Shown here piece after piece: positions 17,412-28,009 of a stretch of 64,000 nucleotides of DNA. Numbering within the stretch: position 1 is the first letter of the stretch; each line of letters starts with the position of its first letter. This stretch comes from Lachnospiraceae bacterium (GTDB taxonomy: Bacteria; Bacillota; Clostridia; Lachnospirales; Lachnospiraceae). The DNA lies in assembly GCA_016281605.1 (NCBI GenBank), contig JAEEJA010000027.1, forward strand, positions 151,123 through 215,122, read 5' to 3'. A model generated the notes under the pieces. It did no database searches, was not told the origin of the DNA, and worked only from the letters and a program-made list of their open reading frames with translations. The position numbers were made by a program, and so were the translations under genes.

Positions 17412-17861
17412 TTAATTTTTTAATTCTTGAATAACATCAATAAATGTATCGACGTCATTAAACTCTTTATAAATAGATGCAAATCTTACATAGGCAACGC
17501 TATCTAAATCCTTAAGCTTTTCAAGAACAAGCTCTCCTATGAAACTACTCTGAATTTCCTTTGCATCCTGCTTAAATATATCATTTTCAATGCTGTTAAG
17601 CATTTCAGAAACCTGCTCCATAGATATAGGTCTTTTATTTATGGAGCGGAATATACCACTTTTAATTTTATTCCTGTCATAACCCTCTCTGGACTGATCC
17701 TTCTTTATGACTACAACCGGAATTGCTTCTACTCTTTCATATGTTGTAAAACGTTTTTTACACTTTATACACTCTCTTCTTCTTCTGATTGACGAGTTAT
17801 CGTCAGCAGACCTTGAGTCAATTACCCTGGTATCATCGACACCGCAAAACGGACACTTCAT
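17412..17861 (-). CDS. nrdR: Transcriptional repressor NrdR
   Basis: A 149-residue protein of the usual length. The N-terminal zinc ribbon has CPFCG and CIKCKKRF; the ATP-cone domain covers about 48-138 (VVIKKDQSREGYDRNKI). NrdR represses ribonucleotide reductase genes when dATP is abundant, binding NrdR boxes. No nrd genes are in the window. It lies 9 bp downstream of the LTA-synthase-like gene. Confidence 0.97.
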   Translation of the reverse strand: MKCPFCGVDDTRVIDSRSADDNSSIRRRRECIKCKKRFTTYERVEAIPVVVIKKDQSREGYDRNKIKSGIFRSINKRPISMEQVSEMLNSIENDIFKQDAKEIQSSFIGELVLEKLKDLDSVAYVRFASIYKEFNDVDTFIDVIQELKN

Positions 17862-17870
17862 ATAAACCTC

Positions 17871-19928
17871 CTACTGATAGTTTAAGTCTTTATAATAAAT
17901 AGGATCTGTCTGACTTAGTATGACCCCACTTTTATTCTCAACTACTATTTTAAATGAATTTGGTCTTTCTGTCGATAACTTTTTTTCTTCATCCCAAGTC
18001 TCATAATCTACATCGGCATCTTCATCAATCTCTATTTCACCATCTATACGTAGATTATTTGTATTTAGGACTGTTCCTTCCACTTCTTCTCCGTTAAAAT
18101 ATAATTTTGTATAATCAGAGAAGTATTTTCCTTTTGCATACTTCACACCATCTTCATCATTAATACTGTCAAATACGAGTTTATGGGTACCAAGCTGCAA
18201 TTCGGTAGGAACAAACGGGTTCTCACCACCATATAAATAATTATCACCATAGAGGAAGTCATACTCAAGCTCTTTAAGGCTTTCCTGATAATCCGGTGCA
18301 TTCCAATCATATTGCTGATGAAATTTATTTATAATACCATCGTGAATACCTATCATATTTAATAAATATGGATACACCTGATATGATTTAATATTCATAT
18401 TCTTTTTTTGTAAATTAAAATTATCCCATATCAAATAATCCGTCTGATAAATACTTCCATTCTTAAGATCGTCCTTCGTAAGACCAAGAGTAGGTAGATG
18501 ATCTCCGTAAAAGAAAACTATTGTTTCTTCATCACGCTTTTCCAAAGCCTCTGTTAATTCTCCTATCATTTTGTCAACTTCGTATATCTGGTCAACATAA
18601 TAATTAAACTGAGACTCAAAGGTTTCAGGACCTCCTGAACATGTCAAATGCGTATTTTCATATCCTTCGATATCATATATTCCATGACTTTGAACTGTTA
18701 TCGCAAGAATAAAGTCAGATTCTTTTGTTGCATCCAAACTATCTATAACTTCCTTTGTAAGACAAGCATCCTTTGCCCATCCATTAGGTGTTTTCGATAT
18801 GTTTTTCATGAATTCCAATGTTTGAAATGTATCAAATCCCAGATTCTTAAATACTTTATTTCTTTCGTAAAATGTTGCGGTATTGTTATGTACTACATGA
18901 CACTTATAATCCTCATTTTTTAAATCATAACAAATACTTTCACAGGTTGTATCCTTAAGCTGCGTTTTATAAGGATATTCACTGGTTCCAAAGTCTAACT
19001 GACTCATACCCGTAAGCATCTCAAATTCAGTATTAACAGTTCCTGCACCTACTGTGGGCACAGTAAGATAACCATGAGAGTATTTCTTTTGCAGACTATG
19101 AAAATTAGGAATAGGGTCTTTTGAAAACGTCATTCCCTTAACACTTGTTACATCGAAAAATGATTCGAGCTGAACAAATATAATATTTGGTTTTTTTGTA
19201 TTATTCTTAACCTTATGTAAATTTTTAAGTAAATCATCAATCTTTTCATTGGAGTAAGATTCAGGCTTTTCAATACCCGAATCCACTACACTGTTAGCAA
19301 AACAGTATACAAAGCCGTAATTTTTATATACTTCGGTTATATTGGTATAATTATCCTTTAATGAGTAAACAGGATAACTAAAATTAATAAATAAAAGGAT
19401 TACTATTATATCAAGAACAAAGGCAAATGAAGGAATAATTATATATACTTTATCCTTTTTAGAATCCTGTGGACATTTTAAGAACAGAATAACAATAAAA
19501 AATGTCACAGCCAAAAGTCCTAATATAATAAGCACTATACCAAAACCACTAAAATAATGACTTGAAACATCAATAGCACTTTTAATCAACGAAAAATCGA
19601 CCGCAGAAAATGGTGTAACCCTGTACTGCAACATAATAAAGTCAACTACACCTATCCCTATCCAGAATATGTTAACAAGACAAAATACAAATATTCTTCT
19701 TTTAAAAAACAGTGAAACCTCATATGTAAACAATACTATCAAAGTTCCAAAAATCCATAAAATAGGATTTTCAATCAAAAATTTCACCCCTGATATGACG
19801 GATTTCCTATTAAAGCACTCTAATAAAACATTAATAAATAATGCAAACACAAAATATATAAGAATAATTTTAGATAAATCTTTTAAAGTATTTTTAAATT
19901 CAGGCTTTTTAAAAAAATCTTTAAACAT
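17871..19928 (-). CDS. LTA synthase family membrane sulfatase
   Basis: A 685-residue protein with about five N-terminal membrane segments (to about residue 190) and an extracellular sulfatase-like domain. Metal and catalytic motifs are visible: IFVQLESFFDV, the Thr region VGAGTVNTEFEMLTG (about 295), and FFYGDHLPTLG. A C-terminal beta-rich extension follows the sulfatase fold. The family transfers glycerol phosphate from phosphatidylglycerol or modifies surface glycans. Together with the L,D-transpeptidase and TagGH-like exporter upstream it marks a cell-envelope block. Whether it makes true type I lipoteichoic acid is not certain. Confidence 0.88.
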   Translation of the reverse strand: MFKDFFKKPEFKNTLKDLSKIILIYFVFALFINVLLECFNRKSVISGVKFLIENPILWIFGTLIVLFTYEVSLFFKRRIFVFCLVNIFWIGIGVVDFIMLQYRVTPFSAVDFSLIKSAIDVSSHYFSGFGIVLIILGLLAVTFFIVILFLKCPQDSKKDKVYIIIPSFAFVLDIIVILLFINFSYPVYSLKDNYTNITEVYKNYGFVYCFANSVVDSGIEKPESYSNEKIDDLLKNLHKVKNNTKKPNIIFVQLESFFDVTSVKGMTFSKDPIPNFHSLQKKYSHGYLTVPTVGAGTVNTEFEMLTGMSQLDFGTSEYPYKTQLKDTTCESICYDLKNEDYKCHVVHNNTATFYERNKVFKNLGFDTFQTLEFMKNISKTPNGWAKDACLTKEVIDSLDATKESDFILAITVQSHGIYDIEGYENTHLTCSGGPETFESQFNYYVDQIYEVDKMIGELTEALEKRDEETIVFFYGDHLPTLGLTKDDLKNGSIYQTDYLIWDNFNLQKKNMNIKSYQVYPYLLNMIGIHDGIINKFHQQYDWNAPDYQESLKELEYDFLYGDNYLYGGENPFVPTELQLGTHKLVFDSINDEDGVKYAKGKYFSDYTKLYFNGEEVEGTVLNTNNLRIDGEIEIDEDADVDYETWDEEKKLSTERPNSFKIVVENKSGVILSQTDPIYYKDLNYQ

Positions 19929-19967
19929 AGGTCCTCTCCCATAAAAAAAGAAAGAATTGGTGATATA

Positions 19968-20008
19968 ACAAAACGGGTAAGGGGAAGGTATTTAACTCCC
20001 CATACCCG
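19968..20008 (-). terminator. Rho-independent terminator after the L,D-transpeptidase gene
   Basis: On the minus strand CGGGTATGGGGA pairs with TCCCCTTACCCG-like sequence (one mismatch), followed by TTTTG. It lies 7 bp past the stop codon. Confidence 0.85.
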
Positions 20009-20014
20009 AAAAAC

Positions 20015-21418
20015 TTACCTCGACACTACCGACCCTGTAACCGGTTGATTGGTTGGCGAAACCGGTGTAGGAGTTGGTGACACAAGAGGCGACTGCTGCT
20101 GTGTAAAGTAAATAATCACCTTTCTCTTTCTACCTGCAGCATCAAATGCCTTATAGACAACCTTCACTCTGGTGGTTTCATTTACAATCTTTATCTTAAC
20201 ACTATCTTTACTTATAACTGTAATATCATCACTTACTTCGATAAGACTTCTTGCATACTCTTTACTTACCGCTGACATGGAAGCTAAGTAGTAAGTATTG
20301 CCATTAACAACACCTGTAATTGTAGGCTTCTGTTTATCTAAATAAACATATATGTAAGCATTAGCAGGCTTAGATGCATACTGAGCAGTAATATCAGCCT
20401 TCCACTGACCCTGTTTAACCTTCTTAAATGATACGGTTATATACTTATTATCAAGCTTAGTAGAACCCTGAGTTACAGTAATTGAGTTCTTAACAAGATC
20501 CGGCTTAAGAGCGCTCTTAGACTTGATATAAAGATCATGTGTACCTGTAATAACAGGAGTCACTTCAGCACCTGTAACAAAAACTTTTGTTTTAACAGGC
20601 TTAGCTTTTCTTCCTATCTCATCTTTAAGCTTATATATTACTCTATACATACCCGGCTTCGAAGTATCAAGCTTCTTTACCTTAGCTCCGTTATACTTGA
20701 TTACAGTCTTTACAAGACTCTTTGCATCGCAACCTGTAGTATTGGTAGCTGTAACATTACTCATTACATCATAAGAAGTACCAAAAGGAACATCTACCTT
20801 CTTCTTAGCCTTAATTACAGGCTTCTTTGAATTCCAAGGATTACCCTCGCTCCAGATATCTGTAGGATCCCATGCAACATTGTTAGGAATTTTAATTGAT
20901 GCTGGCTTTCCAAGAGGTCCGGGATTAGAATCAGCATAAATCTGAACGGTTGAACCTGTAGGCACATTGTCATATAACCACTTTGCATCAGCAACAGTAA
21001 GTCTGATACATCCGTGTGAACAGGTAGTTCCAAGCTGATTATATGAGCTTACGGAAAGTGTGCCCGGATTACTCTGTCCATAATACCATACAGAGTGGAA
21101 AAGAACTCCTCCGTAGATTCTTGCACAGTACTGTCCATAGCAAGGACCATCGAGAGTATGCCAACGAATCTTTTCTCCCATAGCAAATGTACCGGACTGT
21201 GTAGCATATCCGGATGAACAAATCATAGCCTTAACAGGCTGATATTTACCATTATCATCCATCTTATAAACAGTAACACAGTTAGCCTGTTTATTTACTT
21301 TTACAAGATAAGTTGTAGCAGCACTTGCTTTATCAGAAGCAAACATAACGCCTGCTATAGCAAATACAGCAAATAAAAGTAGCGCCTTTTTTGTAATCAT
21401 TTCCTTTAATGATTTCAT
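20015..21418 (-). CDS. Exported L,D-transpeptidase (YkuD) with C-terminal repeats
   Basis: A 467-residue protein. The signal peptide ends near SDKASAAT (about residue 34). The YkuD catalytic domain (about 36-160) has HSVWYYGQ and the active-site motif SHGCIRL with Cys near 135. The remaining 300 residues are beta-rich Ig-like repeats and a Pro/Thr/Val-rich tail (SPTPTPVSPTNQP) that may span the wall. L,D-transpeptidases form 3-3 crosslinks or attach proteins to peptidoglycan. It follows the TagGH-like exporter genes with a 26-bp gap and is closed by a terminator, so all three probably form one operon. Confidence 0.93.
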   Translation of the reverse strand: MKSLKEMITKKALLLFAVFAIAGVMFASDKASAATTYLVKVNKQANCVTVYKMDDNGKYQPVKAMICSSGYATQSGTFAMGEKIRWHTLDGPCYGQYCARIYGGVLFHSVWYYGQSNPGTLSVSSYNQLGTTCSHGCIRLTVADAKWLYDNVPTGSTVQIYADSNPGPLGKPASIKIPNNVAWDPTDIWSEGNPWNSKKPVIKAKKKVDVPFGTSYDVMSNVTATNTTGCDAKSLVKTVIKYNGAKVKKLDTSKPGMYRVIYKLKDEIGRKAKPVKTKVFVTGAEVTPVITGTHDLYIKSKSALKPDLVKNSITVTQGSTKLDNKYITVSFKKVKQGQWKADITAQYASKPANAYIYVYLDKQKPTITGVVNGNTYYLASMSAVSKEYARSLIEVSDDITVISKDSVKIKIVNETTRVKVVYKAFDAAGRKRKVIIYFTQQQSPLVSPTPTPVSPTNQPVTGSVVSR

Positions 21419-21444
21419 AATATCCTCCTAAATTAATTAGTTGA

Positions 21445-22185
21445 TTATTCTGTCATATTCTTATAAATCTTAGCAACCTTTTCAACATTACCCTTTGCAA
21501 CAATATGGCCTCCGTCCAAAATTATCGCTTTATCACATATTCTGAGAACCTGATCAAGTGAATGCGATACGAAAAGGACGGTAACACCCTTATCAAACAT
21601 GTTCATGACTTTTCTTTCACTTTTTCTCTTAAATCTCTTATCACCAACAGATAAGACTTCATCAAGTATAAGTATATCGGGTTCAACTATGGTAGCAACT
21701 GAAAAGCCAAGTCTTGCTTTCATACCTGAAGAATAATTCTTTATAGGAACATCTATAAACTCTCCAAGCTCTGAAAAATCAACGATTTCATCAAACTTTT
21801 CATCTAACAATTCTTTACTGTAACCTAACATAGCGCCGTAAAGATATATATTTTCTCTACCTGTATACTCAGGTGTAAAACCAGCCCCTAATTCAAGTAA
21901 TGGAGCAACCTTACCTCTGGTAACCACATTTCCCTTTGTGGGTTTAAGTACTCCGGAAACAATCTTTAATAATGTCGACTTTCCCGAACCATTTAATCCA
22001 AGTACTCCTAATCTTTCACCTTTATGTATCTCAAAACTAACATCTCTGAGAGCCCAAAAGTCGTTAAATCTTAGTTTTCTCGTTAAAAGCTTTATAATAT
22101 ACTCTTTAAGGTTATCTACTCTTTCCTGGGTAAGATTAAATCTCATCCCAACATTAGAAACCTTAACAGTTACTTCCTTTTTCAA
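21445..22185 (-). CDS. ABC transporter ATP-binding protein, TagH/polysaccharide-export type
   Basis: A 246-residue ATPase. Walker A is GLNGSGKSTLLKIVSG, the signature is YSSGMKARLGFS, Walker B is PDILILDEVLSVGD, and the H-loop is VLFVSHS. The TRGKVAPLLELGAGFTPEYTGREN segment is characteristic of the TagH/RfbE/KpsT-like group, which powers export of wall teichoic acid, O-antigen or capsule-type polymers. It lacks the long C-terminal extension of B. subtilis TagH. It pairs with the permease 16 bp upstream. Confidence 0.93.
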   Translation of the reverse strand: MKKEVTVKVSNVGMRFNLTQERVDNLKEYIIKLLTRKLRFNDFWALRDVSFEIHKGERLGVLGLNGSGKSTLLKIVSGVLKPTKGNVVTRGKVAPLLELGAGFTPEYTGRENIYLYGAMLGYSKELLDEKFDEIVDFSELGEFIDVPIKNYSSGMKARLGFSVATIVEPDILILDEVLSVGDKRFKRKSERKVMNMFDKGVTVLFVSHSLDQVLRICDKAIILDGGHIVAKGNVEKVAKIYKNMTE

Positions 22186-22201
22186 TTTATATGCCTCCTG
22201 A

Positions 22202-22990
22202 TTATAGGTAAAGTATAAATTTATCTTGTTTCTTATAGAATAACAAAATGCCTATAAGCATAAGAAATATTCCAAGTCCAAGCGAAACAAGTGTATACTG
22301 CATATTAAGCGGTTTACCGTAAAGAACGGTATTTCTGAAGTTTGCAATGCACATATATATAGGATTTAAGTCAAATACAAAGCCATAACCGTTTTTATAT
22401 AATCTCTCTACAGGATAAAATATAGCGCATGTATAGGAAATAAGCATGCTTCCTACTTGCCATATATAGTCTATATCTCTGAAGAACACATTAAGTGTAG
22501 CTAATATAAGCGAAGCTCCGCTTGTTATAATAAATATAATAATAAGTGGTACAATGGCTTCGAGCAGGTATATAGTAGGTCTTACATCCAATACTGCTGC
22601 AACAACAACAAGAACTATAAGTGATAAAAGGAATGTTACAAAATTTGAAATTATATTGGCAAGTACATACATATACTTTGGAACATATACTTTTTTTATC
22701 ATTGAAGCATTACCACTGACACTTCTTAAAGCTGATTTTGTTCCTGATGAGAAAAACGAGAATAATAATCTTCCTGTAAGTATGTAAACCGGCCACTGTT
22801 TATCATCTCTACCAAAGAAAACTCCAAATACCACAGAAAGCACAATCATTACAAGGAGTGGTTCTAACAGTGTCCATAAAATTCCAAGATACGATCTTCT
22901 ATATTTAAGCTTTATATTTTTCTTAACTAATTCATACAATAAAAACTGATATTTCCTAAAATTGGCTATACTAGTTTTAAATGCATTCAT
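22202..22990 (-). CDS. ABC transporter permease, TagG/polysaccharide-export type
   Basis: About 262 residues with six membrane segments of the ABC-2 type and the family signature KLKYRRSYLGILWTLLEPL. The ORF track starts at 23008 (MRVGNF...), but AGTAGG lies 7 nt before the internal ATG at 22990 (MNAFKT), whereas the upstream ATG has no ribosome site; I prefer 22990. With the adjacent ATPase it should export an undecaprenyl-linked surface glycan or teichoic acid. No glycosyltransferase genes are in the window, so the polymer is unknown. Confidence 0.92.
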   Translation of the reverse strand: MNAFKTSIANFRKYQFLLYELVKKNIKLKYRRSYLGILWTLLEPLLVMIVLSVVFGVFFGRDDKQWPVYILTGRLLFSFFSSGTKSALRSVSGNASMIKKVYVPKYMYVLANIISNFVTFLLSLIVLVVVAAVLDVRPTIYLLEAIVPLIIIFIITSGASLILATLNVFFRDIDYIWQVGSMLISYTCAIFYPVERLYKNGYGFVFDLNPIYMCIANFRNTVLYGKPLNMQYTLVSLGLGIFLMLIGILLFYKKQDKFILYL

Positions 22991-23045
22991 AAAATTACCT
23001 ACTCTCATCTGTAATCACATACATAAAGATGCATGCGTAACCGAT

Positions 23046-23073
23046 ATTATAACATACTACAATTAAAAGTCAA
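23046..23073 (-). promoter_or_regulatory. Probable sigma-A promoter of the exporter/L,D-transpeptidase operon
   Basis: TTGACT (23068-23073) and a perfect TATAAT (23046-23051) on the minus strand with 16-bp spacing, about 50 bp upstream of the permease start. Confidence 0.7.
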
Positions 23074-23081
23074 ATCAAAAA

Positions 23082-23115
23082 CAAATAAAAAGGAGCGCCT
23101 TTAAACGCCCCTTTT
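23082..23115 (-). terminator. Rho-independent terminator after the hydrogenase gene
   Basis: Minus-strand stem AAAAGGGGCG/CGCTCCTTTT with one G-U pair, loop TTTAAAGG, followed by TATTTG. It lies about 60 bp past the hydrogenase stop. Confidence 0.75.
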
Positions 23116-23175
23116 ATCGTACTTCATGGTTATTTTCAAAAAGTTTTCAAAAAAATGTCATTTAATATTAATAAT

Positions 23176-24648
23176 TTACATAGAACCATCTCTCTTCATA
23201 GAGAATTTATCCATAGGATAATCCTTAAGATTATCAAGAACTTTTCTTGAATCAGCCTGCTTGAAGAGGTTTTCACGAGCCTTTATGATATCGTTACTGG
23301 CAACTGTATTAGAAGGTCCGCCTACACAACCTCCAACACAAATCATACCCTCAATAAAGTCAGCCGGAAGTCGTCCTAACTTAAGCAAGGTGAGTGCCTT
23401 CTTACATTCATTTCCTCCTGCACACTTTTCAAGCTTAATATCTTTAGTATCTTCTCCTCTTTCCTGCATTACTTCGATAACTGCCGCTGCAACACCACCG
23501 CTTCCCGCAAACTTCTTACCGAATAATGATGCTTCCTGATACTCACTTTCAACCGGTTTAAGCTCTACATTGGCTGATTTAAACAGTGATAAAAGCTCAC
23601 CAAATGTAATTACATAATCTGCATTATCGGGAACTTCAGGATCCTTTGCTTCTGTTTTCTTTGCTATACATGGACCAACAAATACTGTTATGCATCCGGG
23701 GTGAATAGCTTTAAGGTATCTTGAAACCGCACACATAGGTGAAACTGTGGATGACATATTTTCTTTATACTGATCAGGAAAATGCTTTTTAAGCATATTT
23801 ATAAATGCAGGACAGCAGGAAGTGGTCATCTTCTTACCCTCCTTGTAGGCCTCAGACCACTCTTCAGCTTCATAAGCTGCAGTCATATCACCTCCGAGAC
23901 CAACCTCGACCATATCTGTAAAGCCTATCTCTTTTAAAGCATTTTTAATTGATAACATAGAAATATCTGATCCAAACTGTCCTTCAGCAGCCGGTGCACA
24001 CATAGCATATATTTCTTTTCCTTCTTTAATAGCTTTAATAATCTGAGTAAGATAAGTCTTTGATCCGATAGCTCCAAAAGGACAATTATGTATACAGTGA
24101 CCACAATGTATGCACTTTTCTTCGTCTATCTTACAAAAACCGTATTCATCGAAGGAAATAGCATCAACAGGACATGCTCTCTTACAAGGTCGAACAAGGT
24201 GAACTATTGCTCCAAAAGGACATGCCTTAGCACATAATCCACATTCTTTACATTTATCTGAATCAATATGGGTTCTGAACTCTCCTTGAGTTATAGCCCC
24301 GAATTTACAAGCACTTAAGCATGCTTTACCGAGACAAAGTCTGCAATTATCCGTTACCGAATAAGAAGCAATAGAGCACTCATCACATGCCGGTTTTATA
24401 ACCTGCACCTCATTGGTTGAATCCTTATTTGCTCTGGTATTTTCACCCATTGCAAGCTTTACTCTTTGTCTGACTATCTCTCTTTCCTTATAAACACAAC
24501 AACGATAAGCGGGTCTCGGTCCGGGAATCACCTCATATACCAAATCCTCAAGATGCTCTTCATCAAGTTCATCTTTCCATGCCAATCTTGCTACATCCTC
24601 CATAATACGATGTTTAAGGTCTACTATCCCCTTATCATTCTGAATCAT
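23176..24648 (-). CDS. Monomeric [FeFe] hydrogenase
   Basis: About 490 residues. The N-terminal half carries several [4Fe-4S] ferredoxin motifs (CRLCLGKACLSACK, CKECGLCAKACPFGA, CIHCGHCIHNCPFGA). The H-cluster domain shows all three signatures: TSCCPAF (TSCCPxW with F for W), GPCIAKKTEA and GMICVGGCVGGPSN. This fits a group-B-type ferredoxin-linked hydrogenase, which evolves or oxidises H2 during fermentation. The ORF track begins at a TTG (24663), but that TTGGAGGAA contains the ribosome site GGAGG for the ATG at 24648, so I moved the start. It is single-gene, with its own terminator. The hydEFG maturases are not in the window. Confidence 0.94.
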   Translation of the reverse strand: MIQNDKGIVDLKHRIMEDVARLAWKDELDEEHLEDLVYEVIPGPRPAYRCCVYKEREIVRQRVKLAMGENTRANKDSTNEVQVIKPACDECSIASYSVTDNCRLCLGKACLSACKFGAITQGEFRTHIDSDKCKECGLCAKACPFGAIVHLVRPCKRACPVDAISFDEYGFCKIDEEKCIHCGHCIHNCPFGAIGSKTYLTQIIKAIKEGKEIYAMCAPAAEGQFGSDISMLSIKNALKEIGFTDMVEVGLGGDMTAAYEAEEWSEAYKEGKKMTTSCCPAFINMLKKHFPDQYKENMSSTVSPMCAVSRYLKAIHPGCITVFVGPCIAKKTEAKDPEVPDNADYVITFGELLSLFKSANVELKPVESEYQEASLFGKKFAGSGGVAAAVIEVMQERGEDTKDIKLEKCAGGNECKKALTLLKLGRLPADFIEGMICVGGCVGGPSNTVASNDIIKARENLFKQADSRKVLDNLKDYPMDKFSMKRDGSM

Positions 24649-24803
24649 AAGCAATTCCTCCAATTTAAATAATAATAAAACTCTATTATGTTTTTGCCAT
24701 AGTAATATCCGTCATCTAATAAAATTAATAAAATCAATCTTAATCTACGGACTCTCTTTTATATTATATATTAAAAAATCAAAAGATTAAAGTATTTTTT
24801 ACA

Positions 24804-24837
24804 TAAAAAAAGGCTCTGATGATATCACCAAAGCCTT
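24804..24837 (-). terminator. Rho-independent terminator of the dnaK operon
   Basis: Minus-strand stem AAGGCTTTGGTGA against the complementary TCATCAGAGCCTT, with G-U pairs, followed by TTTTTTT. It lies 8 bp past the dnaJ stop. Confidence 0.85.
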
Positions 24838-24844
24838 AAAAAAA

Positions 24845-26020
24845 TCATTTCTTTTTCTTGTCCTTTTTAAAGAAGTTTTTCTTTGAGCTACCTTCTTCTT
24901 TTTCCTCTTTTTTATCATTCTTTTCTTGATTCTGAGGATACACAGATTTATCAAACTCTTTTAAAAGTTCAATTTGTGCGTGCGTTAGTTTTGTTGGAAC
25001 CTCAACAACCAAAGTTACATAATGATCACCACGTATATTAGCATTCCTTAAAGATGGAACACCTTTTCCTTTAAGTTTAATCCTTGAGTCTGTTGGCGTT
25101 CCTGATTTAATTTTCTGCAGTACATCGCCATCTATGGTAGGTATACGAATATCCCCTCCAAGAGCAGCCTGAGGGAATGTAATACCTACTGTTGAGAATA
25201 TATCATTTCCCTGGCGTTGGAACTTAGGATGACGAGCAACCGTAACCTCAACTAAAAGATCTCCTCTTTCGCCACCGTTAATTCCAGGCTCTCCTTTTCC
25301 TCTGATACGGATACTCTGACCATTATCTATTCCAGCAGGAACAGAAACAGATATGGTCTTACGTGATCCTATATACCCTGTTCCGTTACAATCAGAGCAC
25401 TTTTCTTTAATTATCTTTCCTGTACCTCTACAATCAGGACAGCTTTGAACATTTCTAACTGTTCCAAAGAAGGATTGTTGTTCATATACGACTTGACCGT
25501 TTCCGTTACACTTTGTACAGGTAACAGGACTGGTTCCCGGTTTAGCACCGGTACCATGACAGGTTTCACATTCTTCTTTTATATTTAATGATAGTTCTTT
25601 ATCAACACCAAAGCAAGCTTCTAAAAAAGTTATTCTAACGGAAGCTCTCACATTCTGTCCTCTCATTGGACCATTTCTGCTTCCTCTGGATCTTCCTCTG
25701 CCTCCACCAAAGAGATCTCCGAATATATCTCCGAATATATCTCCCATATCGAAGCTGTTAAAGTCAAATCCACCTGCACCACCTGCACCGCCTTCAAATG
25801 CAGAATGACCAAATTGATCATACTGGTGACGTTTATCCTCATCACTAAGAATTGCATATGCTTCAGAAGCTTCTTTAAACTTAGCTTCAGCTTCTGCATC
25901 ACCCGGATTCATATCCGGGTGATACTTTTTAGCAAGCTTTCTGTATGCTGATTTAATTTCCGACTCAGAAGCGTCCTTTGAAACCCCTAAGACTTCATAA
26001 TAATCACGTTTGTCAGCCAT
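24845..26020 (-). CDS. dnaJ: Chaperone protein DnaJ
   Basis: A 391-residue type I Hsp40. The J domain (1-70) has the HPD motif in [10 protein letters not shown]; a Gly/Phe-rich region follows ([14 protein letters not shown]). Four CxxCxGxG zinc repeats ([36 protein letters not shown]) and the C-terminal substrate-binding domains complete it. The last 25 residues are a Lys-rich tail ([12 protein letters not shown]) not typical of the family. It stimulates the DnaK ATPase. Last gene of the hrcA-grpE-dnaK-dnaJ operon. Confidence 0.98.
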   Translation of the reverse strand: MADKRDYYEVLGVSKDASESEIKSAYRKLAKKYHPDMNPGDAEAEAKFKEASEAYAILSDEDKRHQYDQFGHSAFEGGAGGAGGFDFNSFDMGDIFGDIFGDLFGGGRGRSRGSRNGPMRGQNVRASVRITFLEACFGVDKELSLNIKEECETCHGTGAKPGTSPVTCTKCNGNGQVVYEQQSFFGTVRNVQSCPDCRGTGKIIKEKCSDCNGTGYIGSRKTISVSVPAGIDNGQSIRIRGKGEPGINGGERGDLLVEVTVARHPKFQRQGNDIFSTVGITFPQAALGGDIRIPTIDGDVLQKIKSGTPTDSRIKLKGKGVPSLRNANIRGDHYVTLVVEVPTKLTHAQIELLKEFDKSVYPQNQEKNDKKEEKEEGSSKKNFFKKDKKKK

Positions 26021-26038
26021 ATATTATCTCCATATTAA

Positions 26039-27925
26039 TTATACTTCTCTGTAATCTCCATCTACCACATCATCGTCGGCACCACTGTTGTCCTGAGGAC
26101 CAGCTCCACCTGCAAATCCACTCATGTCCGGACCTGCACCACCCATGTTAGGGTTAGCACCTGCTGTCTGCTCATACATCTTTGAGAATACTGACTGAGC
26201 AGCTTCCATAAGTTTCTGTGTACCGCTCTTAAGTGCGTCCACATCGCTGTCAGAAATATCATCAGGATTTACCTTTTCAACTAAAGACTTGAGAGAATCG
26301 ATTTCTGTCTGAACCTTGCTCTTCTCATCAGCATCAATCTTATCTCCAACCTCATCTAATGCCTTCTGTGTCTGGAATACAGCTGAGTCCGCTTCATTTC
26401 TGGCATCTACTGCCTCTTTTCTCTTCTTATCCTGAGCTTCGTACTCAGCAGCTTCCTTAACTGCCTTATCTATTTCATCATCTGAAAGATTTGAACCACC
26501 TGTAATTGTGATATGATTCTCTTTATTAGTTCCCATATCCTTTGCAGATACATTTACAATACCATTTGCATCTATATCAAATGTTACTTCTATCTGTGGG
26601 ATTCCTCTTGGAGCAGGTGGAATTCCATCAAGTCTGAACTGTCCAAGTGACTTATTGTCCTTAGCAAACTTTCTTTCACCCTGAAGAACATTGATATCAA
26701 CAGCACTCTGATTGTCAGCTGCTGTTGAGAATACCTGACTCTTCTTCGTAGGGATTGTAGTATTTCTTTCAATAAGAGGAGTAGCTATACCTCCCATAGT
26801 CTCGATAGAAAGTGTAAGAGGAGTTACATCAAGAAGAAGAATATCTCCTGCACCCTCATCACCTGAAAGCTTACCACCCTGAATTGAAGCTCCGAGAGCT
26901 ACGCACTCATCAGGGTTAAGACTCTTACTTGGCTCCTGTCCTGTAAGCTGTTTAACTTTATCCTGTACAGCAGGAATACGTGTAGAACCACCAACTAAAA
27001 GAACCTTTCCTAACTCAGAAGCAGTAATACCTGCATCAGAAAGAGCTGTACGTACAGGCTCTGCTGTAAGTTCAACAAGATCTGATGTAAGTTCATCGAA
27101 TTTTGCTCTTGTAAGATTCATATCAAAATGCTTAGGACCCTCTGCAGTAGCTGTAATGAATGGAAGGTTTATATTAGTGGTTGTTGCACTGGATAATTCC
27201 TTCTTTGCCTTTTCAGCTGCTTCTTTAAGTCTCTGAAGAGCCATCTTATCTGTTGAAAGATCAATTCCCTCTGTCTTCTTAAATTCATCTATCATGTATT
27301 TGGTAATCTTCTCATCGAAGTCATCACCACCAAGACGGTTATTACCGGATGTTGCAAGAACTTCGATAACTCCATCACCGATTTCAATGATAGAAACATC
27401 AAATGTACCACCACCAAGGTCATAAACCATTATCTTCTGCTCTTTTTCATTATCAAGACCATAAGCAAGAGCTGCAGCTGTAGGCTCATTGATAATACGC
27501 TTAACGTCAAGTCCTGCAATCTTTCCTGCATCCTTAGTTGCCTGACGCTGTGAATCGTTAAAGTAAGCCGGAACTGTAATAACTGCCTCTGAAACAGATT
27601 CTCCAAGATAACCTTCAGCATCACTCTTTAACTTCTGAAGTACCATAGCTGATATTTCCTGTGGAGAATACTTCTTATCATCAATTGAAACTCTGTAATC
27701 TGAACCCATATGTCTCTTGATTGATGAAATAGTTTTGTCTGCATTTGTAACTGCCTGACGCTTTGCAGGCTCTCCTACAAGTCTCTCACCTGATTTTGTA
27801 AATGCAACTACAGATGGAGTTGTACGAGCACCCTCAGTGTTTGTAACTACTACAGGTTTTCCACCTTCCATTACTGCAACACATGAGTTTGTTGTTCCTA
27901 AATCGATACCAATTATCTTACCCAT
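26039..27925 (-). CDS. dnaK: Molecular chaperone DnaK (Hsp70)
   Basis: A 628-residue Hsp70. The nucleotide-binding domain opens with [18 protein letters not shown] and contains [17 protein letters not shown] and [13 protein letters not shown]. The substrate-binding domain follows ([14 protein letters not shown]), then a helical lid and a Gly/Ala/Asp C-terminal tail. It lacks the insertion found in Gram-negative homologues, as is usual in Firmicutes. The start follows GGAGGAAA. It sits between grpE (84 bp upstream) and dnaJ (18 bp downstream) in the HrcA-controlled operon. Confidence 0.99.
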   Translation of the reverse strand: MGKIIGIDLGTTNSCVAVMEGGKPVVVTNTEGARTTPSVVAFTKSGERLVGEPAKRQAVTNADKTISSIKRHMGSDYRVSIDDKKYSPQEISAMVLQKLKSDAEGYLGESVSEAVITVPAYFNDSQRQATKDAGKIAGLDVKRIINEPTAAALAYGLDNEKEQKIMVYDLGGGTFDVSIIEIGDGVIEVLATSGNNRLGGDDFDEKITKYMIDEFKKTEGIDLSTDKMALQRLKEAAEKAKKELSSATTTNINLPFITATAEGPKHFDMNLTRAKFDELTSDLVELTAEPVRTALSDAGITASELGKVLLVGGSTRIPAVQDKVKQLTGQEPSKSLNPDECVALGASIQGGKLSGDEGAGDILLLDVTPLTLSIETMGGIATPLIERNTTIPTKKSQVFSTAADNQSAVDINVLQGERKFAKDNKSLGQFRLDGIPPAPRGIPQIEVTFDIDANGIVNVSAKDMGTNKENHITITGGSNLSDDEIDKAVKEAAEYEAQDKKRKEAVDARNEADSAVFQTQKALDEVGDKIDADEKSKVQTEIDSLKSLVEKVNPDDISDSDVDALKSGTQKLMEAAQSVFSKMYEQTAGANPNMGGAGPDMSGFAGGAGPQDNSGADDDVVDGDYREV

Positions 27926-28009
27926 AATAATTTCCTCCTATTCTTATTAAAATACATTAATTGCTGTAAAAAATTCATCATGAATATATATTAACAAGCT
28001 AAAAGCTTA

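Noticed and set aside
27926-28009. Second CIRCE or promoter before dnaK
   Set aside because: No TTAGCACTC-type repeat and no good promoter pair; dnaK is probably expressed from the hrcA promoter.
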